NCBI RefSeq assembly: GCF_001648555.1
Contig: NZ_LQXM01000029.1
Location: forward strand, 1 to 64,000
Length of the DNA: 64,000 nucleotides
From: Rossellomorea aquimaris TF-12
Lineage (GTDB): Bacteria > Bacillota > Bacilli > Bacillales > Bacillaceae_B
Direction: 5' to 3'
Shown in pieces: positions 34,909-44,501 of the stretch; the first letter of the stretch is position 1; each line of letters opens with the position of its first letter. The notes beneath the pieces were generated by a model. It searched no databases, was not told where the DNA came from, and saw only the letters and a list, made by a program, of their open reading frames with translations. A program made the position numbers and the translations under genes.

Positions 34909-35814
34909 ATGGAGCATAAATACTTAAAAAAACCAGTTGGGAAAGATGACTTACGAACATTAGTTGAACTATTTAAAGACTATGAAATCAAGGTCTATGG
35001 AGAAGTTCAATCAAGCGAAGATGATATTAATGAAATTCTCACATCTATTCCAGAAAGCGATCGTAAGGGGCTTTGGCATAACGATAGGTTAGTAGCTGTT
35101 TCCATTTTAACTGAAAAAGATCATCGATTACCCTCATTATTACTTTCCAGACCTACTGAATTAATGGAAATATATTTGAAAGAATTGATGGGGGATTTGA
35201 TTTCTTCTGCAAGAAACAAAAAAGAACATGTGGCAGAAGAAAAGACCATTGTTTTATCTGCAAATCTCGACAGTGAAAGAAAAACATTTGAAGATTGCGG
35301 GTTTATTCCAACTCGCTACTGGTTTCAAATGAACAAGGAACTTCAACATATACAAATACCAAGAATAGATCCCGATTTCCTGATAAAGACTTTTAATCCT
35401 CTTAAAGAATCAAATGAGCTTCATGAGGTATTTGAAGAGGTATTTTCAGACCATTTTGACTATCATCCTACAAGTTTAGAGAAATTTAAAGAGCGATTTA
35501 ATAGGCATTCTTTTGATCCAAATCTTTGGTTTTTACTAAAAAAAGACTGTGAAATAATTGGATTCATTTTGTGTTCTATTAACAATGAAACGAAAATTGC
35601 TGAAATTTCACATCTTGGTGTACGTAAACTGTGGAGGAAAAAGGGTTTTGCCAATTTCATACTTCAATATGCATTTTCTGTTTTAAAAGAAAAGAATATG
35701 AAATCAGTTGCTCTTTCAGTGGATAGTGATAGCTATACTGATGCGACAATCGTATATGAAAAAGCAGGTATGACTGTGTCCCGTGGATTTACACGCTATG
35801 ATTTAACCGTTTAA
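34909..35814 (+). CDS. Two-domain GNAT acetyltransferase
   Basis: A 301-residue protein. The C-terminal half (about 160-301) is a clear GNAT domain: ISHLGVRKLWRKKGFANFILQYAF with the acetyl-CoA loop, then ALSVDSDSYTDATIVYEKAGM. The N-terminal half looks like a degenerate GNAT repeat with SANLDSERKTFEDCGF in the corresponding place. Acceptor unknown. The ATG at 34909 follows AGGGAGATAGGA; the longer frame from 34771 crosses the preceding gene and its terminator and is rejected. Confidence 0.8.
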   Translation: MEHKYLKKPVGKDDLRTLVELFKDYEIKVYGEVQSSEDDINEILTSIPESDRKGLWHNDRLVAVSILTEKDHRLPSLLLSRPTELMEIYLKELMGDLISSARNKKEHVAEEKTIVLSANLDSERKTFEDCGFIPTRYWFQMNKELQHIQIPRIDPDFLIKTFNPLKESNELHEVFEEVFSDHFDYHPTSLEKFKERFNRHSFDPNLWFLLKKDCEIIGFILCSINNETKIAEISHLGVRKLWRKKGFANFILQYAFSVLKEKNMKSVALSVDSDSYTDATIVYEKAGMTVSRGFTRYDLTV

Positions 35815-35815
35815 A

Positions 35816-35847
35816 ACACCCAAAAGTAATATTTGGGTGTTTTTTTG
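35816..35847 (+). terminator. Terminator of the two-domain GNAT gene
   Basis: ACACCCAAA (35816-35824) pairs with TTTGGGTGT (35832-35840), followed by T6. Confidence 0.9.
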
Positions 35848-36141
35848 GTCCTGGAGATTGATGTTTACATTGGATCCTTCACAAGGCTCGCTTCCCGTCG
35901 TCAGGCGGTGGGAATCCCCCTGGGCCTCAACATCTAGCCTAGCTGGTTGAGAGAGCCATTAAGAGGATTATGTTATAATACAGCAATCTTTTCGAAGTAG
36001 GTCTTTCATAAAGAATATTGTTCTATATTATGAGTTCTAAGCAAGAGAAATATGAAGAAAAATAGCATTCCCTTTGCAGAAAGACATCTATTACATGTAG
36101 AATGTCTCTAGTAGATGAAATGGAAAGGAAGTTTTAAACAG
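35848..36141. repeat. Intergenic region with decayed GC-rich repeat and possible promoter
   Basis: GC-rich sequence at about 35878-35945 (GGCGGTGGGAATCCCCCTGG) and TTGAGAGAGCCATT at 35947-35960, shared with 13515-13528, look like a decayed dispersed repeat. TGTTATAAT at 35971-35979 is an extended -10 element that may drive the following ATPase-VWA operon. No gene is seen. Confidence 0.35.
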
Positions 36142-37023
36142 ATGAATTTTGAAATAGATCTACCTGAAAAGGTTACACATATAGTAAAGGAACGTAGAAA
36201 CCAATTTAGTTCGACAGAGCAGGCTTATTTAATTGGAGAAGGGGGTTACACGTCTAGTCAGGACTTCATCATTGAAGATAGTATTATTGCTTTAACGATG
36301 GGGAAGAACGTTTTACTCAAAGGTCCAACGGGATCTGGGAAAACGAAACTTTCAGATACATTATCATCAATCCTTTCCCAGCCTATGCATAGTATAAACT
36401 GTTCTGTTGATTTGGACGCAGAAGCGCTTCTTGGCTATAAAACTATCAGCGAGCATGGTGGGAAAAATACGATTGAATTTATAGAAGGACCAGTCATTCA
36501 AGCAATGAAAAAAGGTCATTTACTTTATATAGATGAAATCAATATGGCAAAACCTGAAACCTTACCTATTCTAAACGGGGTTCTAGATTATAGAAGAAGC
36601 ATTACCAATCCGTTTACTGGAGAAGTTGTAAAAGCTGCGCCTACATTTGGTGTCATTGCTGCAATTAATGAGGGCTATGTGGGGACGGTCCCTATGAATG
36701 AAGCATTAAAGAATCGCTTTGTAGTTGTTGATGTCCCATATATTAGTGGGGAAACATTAAAAACAGTTATTCAAAGTCAAAGTTTGTTAGAAGATCAAAC
36801 GATAATTGACCGGTTTGTAGAGCTTTCGTCAGATTTATTAATACAAGTGAAGAATGGTCAAGTTTCTGAAGAGGCAGCATCCATACGTGCTTTATTAGAT
36901 GCTTGTGATCTTGCGGTATATTTACCTGCAAAACGTGCCATTCAACGTGGAATTATTGAGAAGTTAGAAGATGAACGAGAAAAAGCAGCAATTCAAAATA
37001 TAGCAGAAACATTATTTGAATGA
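36142..37023 (+). CDS. yojN: MoxR-type AAA+ ATPase (YojN-like)
   Basis: A 293-residue MoxR-family ATPase. Walker A is GPTGSGKTK (about 64), Walker [14 protein letters not shown] (about 131), sensor 1 in [13 protein letters not shown] (about 174), and the arginine finger region NEALKNRF. MoxR ATPases act with VWA-domain proteins in metal-centre or complex assembly. The VWA partner follows 10 bases downstream. In Bacillus subtilis the same pair yojN-yojO lies near odhA. The ATG at 36142 follows AAAGGAAG; 36115 lacks a site. Confidence 0.8.
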   Translation: MNFEIDLPEKVTHIVKERRNQFSSTEQAYLIGEGGYTSSQDFIIEDSIIALTMGKNVLLKGPTGSGKTKLSDTLSSILSQPMHSINCSVDLDAEALLGYKTISEHGGKNTIEFIEGPVIQAMKKGHLLYIDEINMAKPETLPILNGVLDYRRSITNPFTGEVVKAAPTFGVIAAINEGYVGTVPMNEALKNRFVVVDVPYISGETLKTVIQSQSLLEDQTIIDRFVELSSDLLIQVKNGQVSEEAASIRALLDACDLAVYLPAKRAIQRGIIEKLEDEREKAAIQNIAETLFE

Positions 37024-37033
37024 GGGAAAAATA

Positions 37034-38956
37034 ATGCAGCGATTTATTCAATTTAATGATGAAACTATTGATTCTTTCCTGTTTATGGAGATGTCAGACT
37101 TAGCGAAGACATTAACCAGAAATGGTGCAATGACTGTAAAGTATGGTCCGTTTTCTTATCTTGACGTGAAAGAAGAGACGGTTTTCATAAGCCACTTTTG
37201 GGATCATCGCAAAAGAGAAGAAGAAGTAAATGGATTAAAGAGTGATGTTTTCTTAAGAACAATTGGTAATCTTAAGGAAACAAATAGTGATGAAATTGTA
37301 AAGTATATTGATAAAGTGAAAAACACATCTGTTCCGCGTTTTGCTAAACAACTATTTGTTATTGGTGAAGATTTACGGTTAGAGGAAATTTGCAAAAAGA
37401 AACGTCCAGGAACAAAAAAATCATTTGCGATTAGAAGGGAATTGTATCGACAACATTTCCAAGCCCAGTTAAATGTGAATTTAACAAAAAGTGTATTTAC
37501 AGATTCTCTCTTCAATAGTATATTTCTTCTTCTAAATGCCCAATCTCCTCTAGAAGAACCAGTTAGTATTAATGAAGAAATCGATTTAGCCATGCCATAT
37601 ATAAAAGGGCAAATTTCTCGATTTTATGAAACGAAAACAACAGAGGATGTATCCATAGTCTGTATGGGAATTGTTGAAGTAGTAGACGAAATTGTAAAAA
37701 GAGATATGTTAAATGAATATTTTCATTTACCAGAGGATGTTTATGGAAAGGCAGATTCACCTGTTGATTCTTTTGAAGATTTAAAGAGAAAAGATCCATT
37801 AGCAAATCAAGATGTCTTGGAGGAAGAGAGCACGGGTGAAGAAGAGGTAATGGATGAAGAATTTCGGACTTGGCACCGTGAAACAAGTGATAAGGGGGAA
37901 TCCTTTCTTCAATTTGATTTGGACCAGGGTTCTCAGTCGGATCTTATGGGTGAAGGGGTTCGAGAAGGTGACGATGGAGATCAGGCCCTGGCTATGGTAC
38001 AAGGGTCTGCAAAAGAGACTGAACAGGAACAGTATCAAAATGTAAAGGCAGAGGAGCAGGAACATGATGATCGGAAAGGTGGAGGGGAAAGTGAGTACGG
38101 CAGAGACAACCGATTTGCTGTTCCACATATTATTTCACCAACTGTCCCAACTGCTGAGGAAAAGAAGTCTTATCAAAGTAATAAACTTCTTATTGCTCCA
38201 TATCAGAAGAAGTTGCAAAAAATGATTGAAAAAACGTTAGAGCATAAACGAATTCAGCCTCGAAGTGATTTACACTTTGGCCGATTAAACAAAAAGCTAT
38301 TACGCTTTATAACGGATGATAATCCTAGACTATTTTATAAGAAGCAAAACCCTTCCTCTGAAATAGATGCTGTATTTTCGCTACTTGTGGACTGTTCAGG
38401 GTCTATGTTTGACAAGATGGATCAAACTAAGCTAGGAATTACCTTATTTCACGAGTCCTTAAAGTCTGTCCGAGTACCTCATGAGGTTGTAGGTTTCTGG
38501 GAGGATACAAATAAGGCAACAAAAACAATTCAACCTAATTATTTAAATCCTGTGTTAGATTTTTATTCATCATTAATACCATCGAGTGGTTCAGAAATCA
38601 TGCAACTTCAACCGGAAGAGGACAATAGAGATGGTTTTGCTATAAGGTTGATGGTTGAAAGAATTTTAAAAAGAAATGAAAAACAAAAGTTCTTACTCGT
38701 ATTTTCTGATGGTGAACCTGCCGCAATGGACTACGAGCAAAATGGTATTGTGGATACTCATGAAGCCGTTTTGGATGCGAGAAAGCAAGGAATTGAAGTA
38801 ATAAATGTATTTTTAGCAAATGGTGAAATCGACGAGGGTCAGAGAAAAACGATACAAAACATTTATGGCAATTACAGCATTTTAGTATCAGATGTTGAAG
38901 AACTCCCTGAAGTGTTATTCCCTTTGCTACGTAAATTACTATACAAAAGTATTTAA
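37034..38956 (+). CDS. yojO: VWA-domain protein, partner of the MoxR ATPase (YojO-like)
   Basis: A 640-residue cytosolic protein. The N-terminal 230 residues are helical. A long acidic, low-complexity linker (about 240-355) follows. The C-terminal von Willebrand A domain (about 435-635) has the MIDAS motif LVDCSGSM (about 452) and a later FSDGEP. In characterised MoxR-VWA pairs the VWA protein carries the substrate-binding role; the substrate is unknown here. The start ATG at 37034 follows GAGGG. Length is close to YojO. Confidence 0.8.
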   Translation: MQRFIQFNDETIDSFLFMEMSDLAKTLTRNGAMTVKYGPFSYLDVKEETVFISHFWDHRKREEEVNGLKSDVFLRTIGNLKETNSDEIVKYIDKVKNTSVPRFAKQLFVIGEDLRLEEICKKKRPGTKKSFAIRRELYRQHFQAQLNVNLTKSVFTDSLFNSIFLLLNAQSPLEEPVSINEEIDLAMPYIKGQISRFYETKTTEDVSIVCMGIVEVVDEIVKRDMLNEYFHLPEDVYGKADSPVDSFEDLKRKDPLANQDVLEEESTGEEEVMDEEFRTWHRETSDKGESFLQFDLDQGSQSDLMGEGVREGDDGDQALAMVQGSAKETEQEQYQNVKAEEQEHDDRKGGGESEYGRDNRFAVPHIISPTVPTAEEKKSYQSNKLLIAPYQKKLQKMIEKTLEHKRIQPRSDLHFGRLNKKLLRFITDDNPRLFYKKQNPSSEIDAVFSLLVDCSGSMFDKMDQTKLGITLFHESLKSVRVPHEVVGFWEDTNKATKTIQPNYLNPVLDFYSSLIPSSGSEIMQLQPEEDNRDGFAIRLMVERILKRNEKQKFLLVFSDGEPAAMDYEQNGIVDTHEAVLDARKQGIEVINVFLANGEIDEGQRKTIQNIYGNYSILVSDVEELPEVLFPLLRKLLYKSI

Positions 38957-38965
38957 TGAAAAATT

Positions 38966-39000
38966 AAACGATCACACTAAGAATGGTGTGATCGTTTTTC
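38966..39000 (+). terminator. Terminator of the MoxR-VWA operon
   Basis: AAACGATCACAC (38966-38977) pairs perfectly with GTGTGATCGTTT (38986-38997), followed by T-rich sequence. Confidence 0.9.
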
Positions 39001-39216
39001 GTTTACCTTATATTTACTATTTCATTTGGATATTTTTAATTAATTCAATAGCAGTTGCACCAATTAGGTGAAAACAGCTTGGTGATGATAAGACGTTAAC
39101 CAGGAGGGATGAAAGAAAATCAGCCCTAAGTCTGATAGAAAATCCATCATCCTTATCATTCAACGAATGGATTTCTGTCATAACATAAGAGTAACAAATC
39201 AAAGGGGTTGAAACAT

Positions 39217-39351
39217 ATGACGAACTTGTCAGAAATGGATGCTTATTTTCAAGAATATCGACACTATAATCAAAAAGTAAATCAATATGGTTGGAAACAA
39301 GAAAAAGTGAAGTTTAATAAAAGATTTTTTACTTGGATTTCGGTTAAATAG
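39217..39351 (+). CDS. 44-residue small protein
   Basis: The frame starts MTNLSEMDAYFQEYRHYNQK and ends FFTWISVK. It is polar, rich in tyrosine, lysine and glutamine, with AAAGGGG 9 bases before the ATG and a terminator hairpin about 50 bases after the stop. No family is recognised. The complete unit supports expression. Confidence 0.5.
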   Translation: MTNLSEMDAYFQEYRHYNQKVNQYGWKQEKVKFNKRFFTWISVK

Positions 39352-39399
39352 ATGAATAAAAAGTTTTATCAAGTGAGGAAAAAAATGTATAATAAGTGT

Positions 39400-39444
39400 G
39401 AATGACTACTTTATTGTTATAGGTGAAGATGGTCATTCTTTTTT
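39400..39444 (+). terminator. Probable terminator of the 44-residue protein gene
   Basis: GAATGAC (39400-39406) pairs with GTCATTC (39432-39438), followed by T6. The loop is long (25 bases). Confidence 0.55.
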
Positions 39445-39623
39445 ATTGTTTCGGTTTTTTCTAATAATGGGAAAAAGAATGCCATCAATTATTGAACTGG
39501 TTAATAATACGTAAGTTAATATTTATGAGATTGGAGGGTAGCTTAAGATGTAAAAGGGTATACCATTCTTCAGGATCAGTTTTCAAAAAATTGATATGGA
39601 TTACATATATAGGGGGTATTAGA

Positions 39624-41198
39624 GTGCACGAGCTAGACATGCATCATATTTTTGAACTAGGGCTTATCTTAGTGATGATTGCAGCAGGTATTACAGCAAT
39701 TGCTAAAAAATTTAAGCAGCCTTATCCTATCGCTCTTGTAATTGTTGGAGCACTGATTGGTTTGTTTAATATTCCAGTTTTGGAACCCCTTAAGGAGTTT
39801 ATTACTGAGGGTGAAGTTTTCAATTTCGTTATTATTACTTTATTTTTGCCTGCTTTATTAGGAGAGGCAGCATTAAAATTGCCATACACGCAATTAAGAT
39901 CAAATAAGGAACCCATTCTTGCATTGGCATTTCTCGGTACTTTTATTTCTTTCTTAATTATTGGCTTTTCAGCTTATTATTTCTTTGATTTTCCTATACC
40001 AGCTGCATTTGTATTTGGGGCATTAATGAGTGCAACGGATCCAGTGAGCGTATTATCCATATTCAAAAGTGTTGGTGTAAAGAAAAGGCTTGCTGTCGTT
40101 ATAGAAGGTGAAAGTTTATTTAATGATGGTCTAGCGGTCGTTTTATTTAATATTTCAGCCTATTATCTATTGTCATACATAGATGCTGGATGGGCTGGAT
40201 TAGGTAGTGGATTATGGGAATTTATTCGAGTTGTATCCTTAGGGGTTATTATAGGAGGATCATTGGGGTACGCTTTTTCAATTTTAACGAAATATTTTGA
40301 TGATTATCCTTTAGAAATTATTTTTAGTATTATTTTATTTTACGGTTCGTTCCTTCTTGCTGAAAGTGTTCATGCTTCTGGAGTTATTGCAGTTGTTATT
40401 GCAGCTCTTATCTTTGGAAATTATGGAGGAAAGATTGGAATGAGTCCGACTACTAAGTTGAATATCAGTAACTTTTGGGACGTAGCAGCATTACTTGCTA
40501 ATTCACTCGTGTTTTTAATGGTAGGTCTTGAAATTACCCGAATCGATTTATTAGATAAATGGATGTTTATCTTAGGAGCAATCCCACTTGTCATTGTAGC
40601 ACGAAGCATTGCAGTTTATACAAGTTTATCACTTATAGAAAACTTTCCTCATAAATGGAAACATATATTAAATTGGGGCGGACTAAAAGGGTCACTATCC
40701 ATCGCCTTAGTCCTTAGTTTGCCGAGGGATTTCCCCGGAAGAGAAGAAGTACTGATTTTAGGATTTAGTGTTGTACTCTTTAGCTTGGTGGTACAAGGGC
40801 TAACCATTAAGCCATTAATTAATGTTTTAGGAGTTAAACCTAAAGAGGAAGGGCACGAGGAATTTGAAAAACTTCTTTCCCAACTACACAGATATGAAAC
40901 GGCGATTTCTGAAATACATCGAGTTAAACAAAAGTTATATATAACGGATCCTGTCTCAAATGAACTAATCGATAAATATAAAAAGAGAATAGATATGCTC
41001 AAGGCTCAACTAGATGATCTGTTTGAAAGAAACCCTTCGCTAAAATCAGACCAAATTGCAAGTTTAAGAAAGCATGCATTGTATGCAGAGTATGATGCCA
41101 TCATAAAGCTTGAAAAAGAAGAAATAATTACAAGCACCATTGCAGAGAAAGAATTTGAAGCGATAACAGATGCCATAGTAAATAACGATGATAAGTAA
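39624..41198 (+). CDS. CPA1-family Na+(K+)/H+ antiporter
   Basis: A 524-residue membrane antiporter. About twelve helices cover residues 5-400. The ion-binding ATDPVSV (about 139) and EGESLFNDGLAVV (about 164) motifs of CPA1 exchangers are intact, as is GLKGSLSIALVLSLP near 350. A cytoplasmic, coiled-coil-like tail of about 115 residues follows. The exported ion is not certain. GTG at 39624 follows AGGGGG by 7 bases; the longer frame from 39492 would add an unlike N-terminus without a site. Confidence 0.85.
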   Translation: MHELDMHHIFELGLILVMIAAGITAIAKKFKQPYPIALVIVGALIGLFNIPVLEPLKEFITEGEVFNFVIITLFLPALLGEAALKLPYTQLRSNKEPILALAFLGTFISFLIIGFSAYYFFDFPIPAAFVFGALMSATDPVSVLSIFKSVGVKKRLAVVIEGESLFNDGLAVVLFNISAYYLLSYIDAGWAGLGSGLWEFIRVVSLGVIIGGSLGYAFSILTKYFDDYPLEIIFSIILFYGSFLLAESVHASGVIAVVIAALIFGNYGGKIGMSPTTKLNISNFWDVAALLANSLVFLMVGLEITRIDLLDKWMFILGAIPLVIVARSIAVYTSLSLIENFPHKWKHILNWGGLKGSLSIALVLSLPRDFPGREEVLILGFSVVLFSLVVQGLTIKPLINVLGVKPKEEGHEEFEKLLSQLHRYETAISEIHRVKQKLYITDPVSNELIDKYKKRIDMLKAQLDDLFERNPSLKSDQIASLRKHALYAEYDAIIKLEKEEIITSTIAEKEFEAITDAIVNNDDK

Positions 41199-41225
41199 AA
41201 AAGAGATGCCATGGCATCTCTTTTT
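41198..41225. terminator. Palindromic bidirectional terminator
   Basis: AAAAAGAGATGCC (41198-41210) and GGCATCTCTTTTT (41213-41225) are perfect inverted repeats. The element touches the stop codons of both convergent genes. Confidence 0.85.
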
Positions 41226-42357
41226 ATTTTTTGAATTGTAGTAACTTTTGCTTCAATTCCTCTTCCATTGTAACCATTTCTTGTTCAGCCTGATAACGCT
41301 TTTGGCGTCCCTCTGCTTGAATGGCAAGGGTTTCTTCAATTGTAGCAATCAGGTTTTCTTGAGTCTTTTTTAACGTATCAATATCGATAATCCCGCGTTC
41401 ATTTTCTTTGGCTGTTTCAATACTGTTTGTTTTTAACATTTCCGAATTCTTTAGAAGCAACTCATTTGTTGTACGAGAAACCTGCTTTTGAGCAGAAACA
41501 GCTTTTTGTTGATTGATCAGCGTAAGAGCGATGGCGATTTGATTTTTCCATAGAGGAATTGCAGTAAGAACAGATGCCTGGATTTTTTCTGCTAAGGCTT
41601 GATTAGTATTTTGAATTAAACGAATTTGAGGTGCTGATTGAATGGTCATCTGCCTGCTTAATTTCAAATCATGAATCCGTTTCTCTAATCTGTCAACGAA
41701 TTGCATCGTATCATTTACTTCTTGGTAAATTAAATCATCCTCAGTTTCTTCTGCCTTTTTCCTAAGAGAAGGGAGAAGGGTTTGTTGAATTTCCTCTCGT
41801 TTATATTCCGCAGCAGCAATATAAATATTTAAGGCTTTAAAATAATCTTTATTTTTGTCATAGAGAGACTCTAATGAGCGATTATCATCCAGAAGCGTTT
41901 TTTTAGACTGTTCTAGTCGAACGGAAATCCGATCAATTTGGGAACCGATTTTTTGGTATTTTGACAACACTTCTTGTAGGGAAGAAGAGACTTTGCGAAA
42001 CATCTTTTTAAAGAATCCTTTTTGCTTAGCATTCAATTCATCAGGGTTCATTTGTTCAAGCTTTTTCATTAAATCGCCTAAAACATCTCCGATTGGTCCT
42101 ATATCACGTTTTTGTACATGATCTAACATGGAATGAGAGAAATTTGATAATTGAGTTTGAGCATTTGTACCATACTTAAGAATGGCTTCATAATCTTTAT
42201 AATCAATCTGCTCAGCTAATTGTTTTGCCTTGATTTGCTGTTCTTGAGGTAACCGGTCCAATAATAATGTAGATGGTCCTTTTACTGGAGGAAGCTCTTC
42301 ATCAAACGGGTTTGAAAGCAGCTGATCGAGTTCATTTAATTCATTTCGTTGTTCCAT
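41224..42357 (-). CDS. yaaN: Toxic anion resistance (TelA-family) protein, YaaN-like
   Basis: A 377-residue soluble, almost wholly alpha-helical protein of the TelA/KlaA family. Long coiled-coil segments (about 130-370) and the conserved [20 protein letters not shown] (about 262-281) identify it. Members are named for tellurite resistance but their wider role is thought to concern envelope stress. It is downstream of and co-transcribed with an XpaC-like gene, the same pair as xpaC-yaaN in Bacillus subtilis. The ATG follows AGGGGGA. Confidence 0.85.
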   Translation of the reverse strand: MEQRNELNELDQLLSNPFDEELPPVKGPSTLLLDRLPQEQQIKAKQLAEQIDYKDYEAILKYGTNAQTQLSNFSHSMLDHVQKRDIGPIGDVLGDLMKKLEQMNPDELNAKQKGFFKKMFRKVSSSLQEVLSKYQKIGSQIDRISVRLEQSKKTLLDDNRSLESLYDKNKDYFKALNIYIAAAEYKREEIQQTLLPSLRKKAEETEDDLIYQEVNDTMQFVDRLEKRIHDLKLSRQMTIQSAPQIRLIQNTNQALAEKIQASVLTAIPLWKNQIAIALTLINQQKAVSAQKQVSRTTNELLLKNSEMLKTNSIETAKENERGIIDIDTLKKTQENLIATIEETLAIQAEGRQKRYQAEQEMVTMEEELKQKLLQFKK

Positions 42358-42375
42358 AAATATCCCCCTAAAAAA

Positions 42376-43005
42376 CTATTTTAAGTCTTTCTTCTGCGAT
42401 ATATGTTTATTCGCGAAATGTAATTCAAATTGCAGAGTGTCTACATCGCTGGCTAACACGTTTTGTAAATCATCTTCAAGTGAACGGGTGAGCTCATCGA
42501 GTGTGGTACGTGTTTGCTGCAGTGATAAAAAGGATTCTTTATTTTTACCCGGTTGAGAAGCGAGAAAGGTGTACTTTTCTGTTATCTCAACAACTGAATC
42601 TAAATGATAGTAAAAAAACGACTCTGCAGAATAATATCTCTTTGGTTCTTTTTTGACTAATTGAAAGATCCGTCTACTTAATCGATTAATATCTAAAATT
42701 TGTTTGAAAGCACCTAAAGACCTTACCTTTAGTTGTTGTTTTTGAAGTCGATTAATTTTCTCCTTCGCTTCTTTTAGATTTTTTTTAATATAACGAAATT
42801 CTTTTGAAGTAAGCCCGTTTTTATTTAGCCACAAACGAAATTGAATCCTTTTAATAATTAGATAAACAAGGACGCCTGTACTTAAGCTAATAAGAAGGGT
42901 TAGGAAAAAACCTAAGTCTACTCCTATTAAATAAACGAAAAAACTCGTTACTCCGAAACTGAACGATACAAAAGACCTAAATGAAAACTGTAGAAATGAA
43001 CTCAT
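42376..43005 (-). CDS. xpaC: XpaC-like membrane protein
   Basis: A 209-residue protein with two hydrophobic helices near the N-terminus (about 12-50) and a cytoplasmic helical tail containing LKEAKEKINRLQKQQ and RRIFQLVKKEPKRYYSAESFFYYHLDSVVEITEKY. The latter block is typical of XpaC. The original name refers to hydrolysis of a chromogenic phosphate; the true function is unclear. It precedes yaaN with an 18-base gap and likely forms a membrane anchor for it. Confidence 0.8.
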   Translation of the reverse strand: MSSFLQFSFRSFVSFSFGVTSFFVYLIGVDLGFFLTLLISLSTGVLVYLIIKRIQFRLWLNKNGLTSKEFRYIKKNLKEAKEKINRLQKQQLKVRSLGAFKQILDINRLSRRIFQLVKKEPKRYYSAESFFYYHLDSVVEITEKYTFLASQPGKNKESFLSLQQTRTTLDELTRSLEDDLQNVLASDVDTLQFELHFANKHISQKKDLK

Positions 43006-43283
43006 ACCATCTACCCCTTAATAAAGATACTTATAAGTATTACGTTCTAAATAAACAAAAAGTTTCATATCCCTATTCTTATTTTATTGCAAATTAGGTA
43101 GAAAGGGAAATACTGTTTTAATACTATTTCGTATAAGTAAAAGGGAAATGTATATATACTTTATGTCCTGTAAGGATTTTACTCTATTCTTTCATTTTCT
43201 TAACATTTAACACATTCATGATTAAAACAATTCGTTCTTTGATAGAATGATGATGTACATTGACAAGACAGGTGTGTGGTTAT

Positions 43284-44462
43284 ATGAAAAAATGGATAAT
43301 GGCGTTGGTCATCCTTTTGGGAACTTCGTCTATTGCATCAGCAGAAGAAAAAAACATAGAAAAGCCTGAGGCTCTATTCAGCCAATCGGCTATAATAATA
43401 GATTCAAAAACGAATAGCGTACTTTTTTCAAAGAATGCCCATAAAAAAATGAATCCAGCTAGTATTACAAAGGTTGCCACTGCAATCTATGCACTTGAAC
43501 ATAGTAATGTACAGGATACCGTTACTATTAGTAAACATGCAACGGATACCGAAGGATCCACCGTTTTCTTGCTACCTGAAGAACAAGTAACATTAAACCA
43601 ATTATTGCAAGGAATGATGATTAATTCCGGGAACGATGCAGCGGTTGCTATTGCAGAACATACAGAAGGCTCAGAGGTAAAATTCATGAATAAATTAAAT
43701 GAATTTTTAATAGAAGAAGTGGGAGTGAAAAATACTCACTTTGAAAATCCCCATGGACTCTTTGGAGAAAACCACTATACTACTGCCTATGATATGGCGA
43801 AAATTACAAGTTACGCATTGAAAAACAAAGAGTTTCAAGAGCTTTTTGGAAAAAAATCTATGGATTGGTCATCAAAGGGGTGGGATACAACCCTTTATAA
43901 TCATCATAAAATGGTTAAAGGTGAACTTCCATACCCTGAGGTAACGGGAGGAAAGAATGGTTATATCAATGAATCTAAACATACTCTTGTAACATCCGCT
44001 GAAAATGAAGAGCTTTCTATTGTGGTTGTAGCCTTAAAAGCTCAATCGAAAAAAGCAATATATTCAGATACAAAAGGCTTGTTAGATTATGGATTGAATA
44101 GCTTTACAGAGAGTTACATCCCAAAAGGTACTGTCTTTCAATATAAAGACAAATCATATAAGCTTAGTGAAAATTTCAATTACACTCAACCTATTAGTGG
44201 CAACATCACTGAAAAGCTAAATGCTGACGGTGAGTTAACCTTGTACAATCAAGATCATGAGAAGATATCATCCATTTATCTTAATGAAATGAAGAAGCAA
44301 TCTAGCTTGAAGCAAGAAAGTACTCTCGCTTCAAGTGAAAAAGGATCAACCGTTCATAAAAACGATCTTCATTCACAAATTCTTTTTTATCCTTTCTTTT
44401 TATATATGATTATCCTACTCATAGCTGGAATAACAATTATCAGAAAAAAAGAATCATTGTAA
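43284..44462 (+). CDS. D-alanyl-D-alanine carboxypeptidase, peptidase S11 family
   Basis: A 392-residue low-molecular-weight penicillin-binding protein. A signal peptide ends at about SIASA. Active-site motifs: SITK with the acyl-serine at 60, SGN at 115-117, and the third motif reads GGKNG (Lys224-Asn225-Gly226) where the family usually has KTG. It trims pentapeptide stems of peptidoglycan. A C-terminal hydrophobic helix with a KKESL tail would anchor it. The ATG at 43284 follows AGGTGTGTGG. The variant third motif may change activity. Confidence 0.8.
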   Translation: MKKWIMALVILLGTSSIASAEEKNIEKPEALFSQSAIIIDSKTNSVLFSKNAHKKMNPASITKVATAIYALEHSNVQDTVTISKHATDTEGSTVFLLPEEQVTLNQLLQGMMINSGNDAAVAIAEHTEGSEVKFMNKLNEFLIEEVGVKNTHFENPHGLFGENHYTTAYDMAKITSYALKNKEFQELFGKKSMDWSSKGWDTTLYNHHKMVKGELPYPEVTGGKNGYINESKHTLVTSAENEELSIVVVALKAQSKKAIYSDTKGLLDYGLNSFTESYIPKGTVFQYKDKSYKLSENFNYTQPISGNITEKLNADGELTLYNQDHEKISSIYLNEMKKQSSLKQESTLASSEKGSTVHKNDLHSQILFYPFFLYMIILLIAGITIIRKKESL

Positions 44463-44467
44463 ATATA

Positions 44468-44498
44468 AAAGGGTGACCAAAAAAATTGGTCACCCTTT
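44468..44498. terminator. Bidirectional terminator
   Basis: AAAGGGTGACCAA (44468-44480) pairs perfectly with TTGGTCACCCTTT (44486-44498) between convergent genes. Confidence 0.9.
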
Positions 44499-44501
44499 AT
44501 T

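Noticed and set aside
39017..39202. A 61-codon frame on the minus strand
   Set aside because: No ribosome binding site before any possible start, no recognisable protein pattern, and it overlaps the region serving the small plus-strand gene at 39217.
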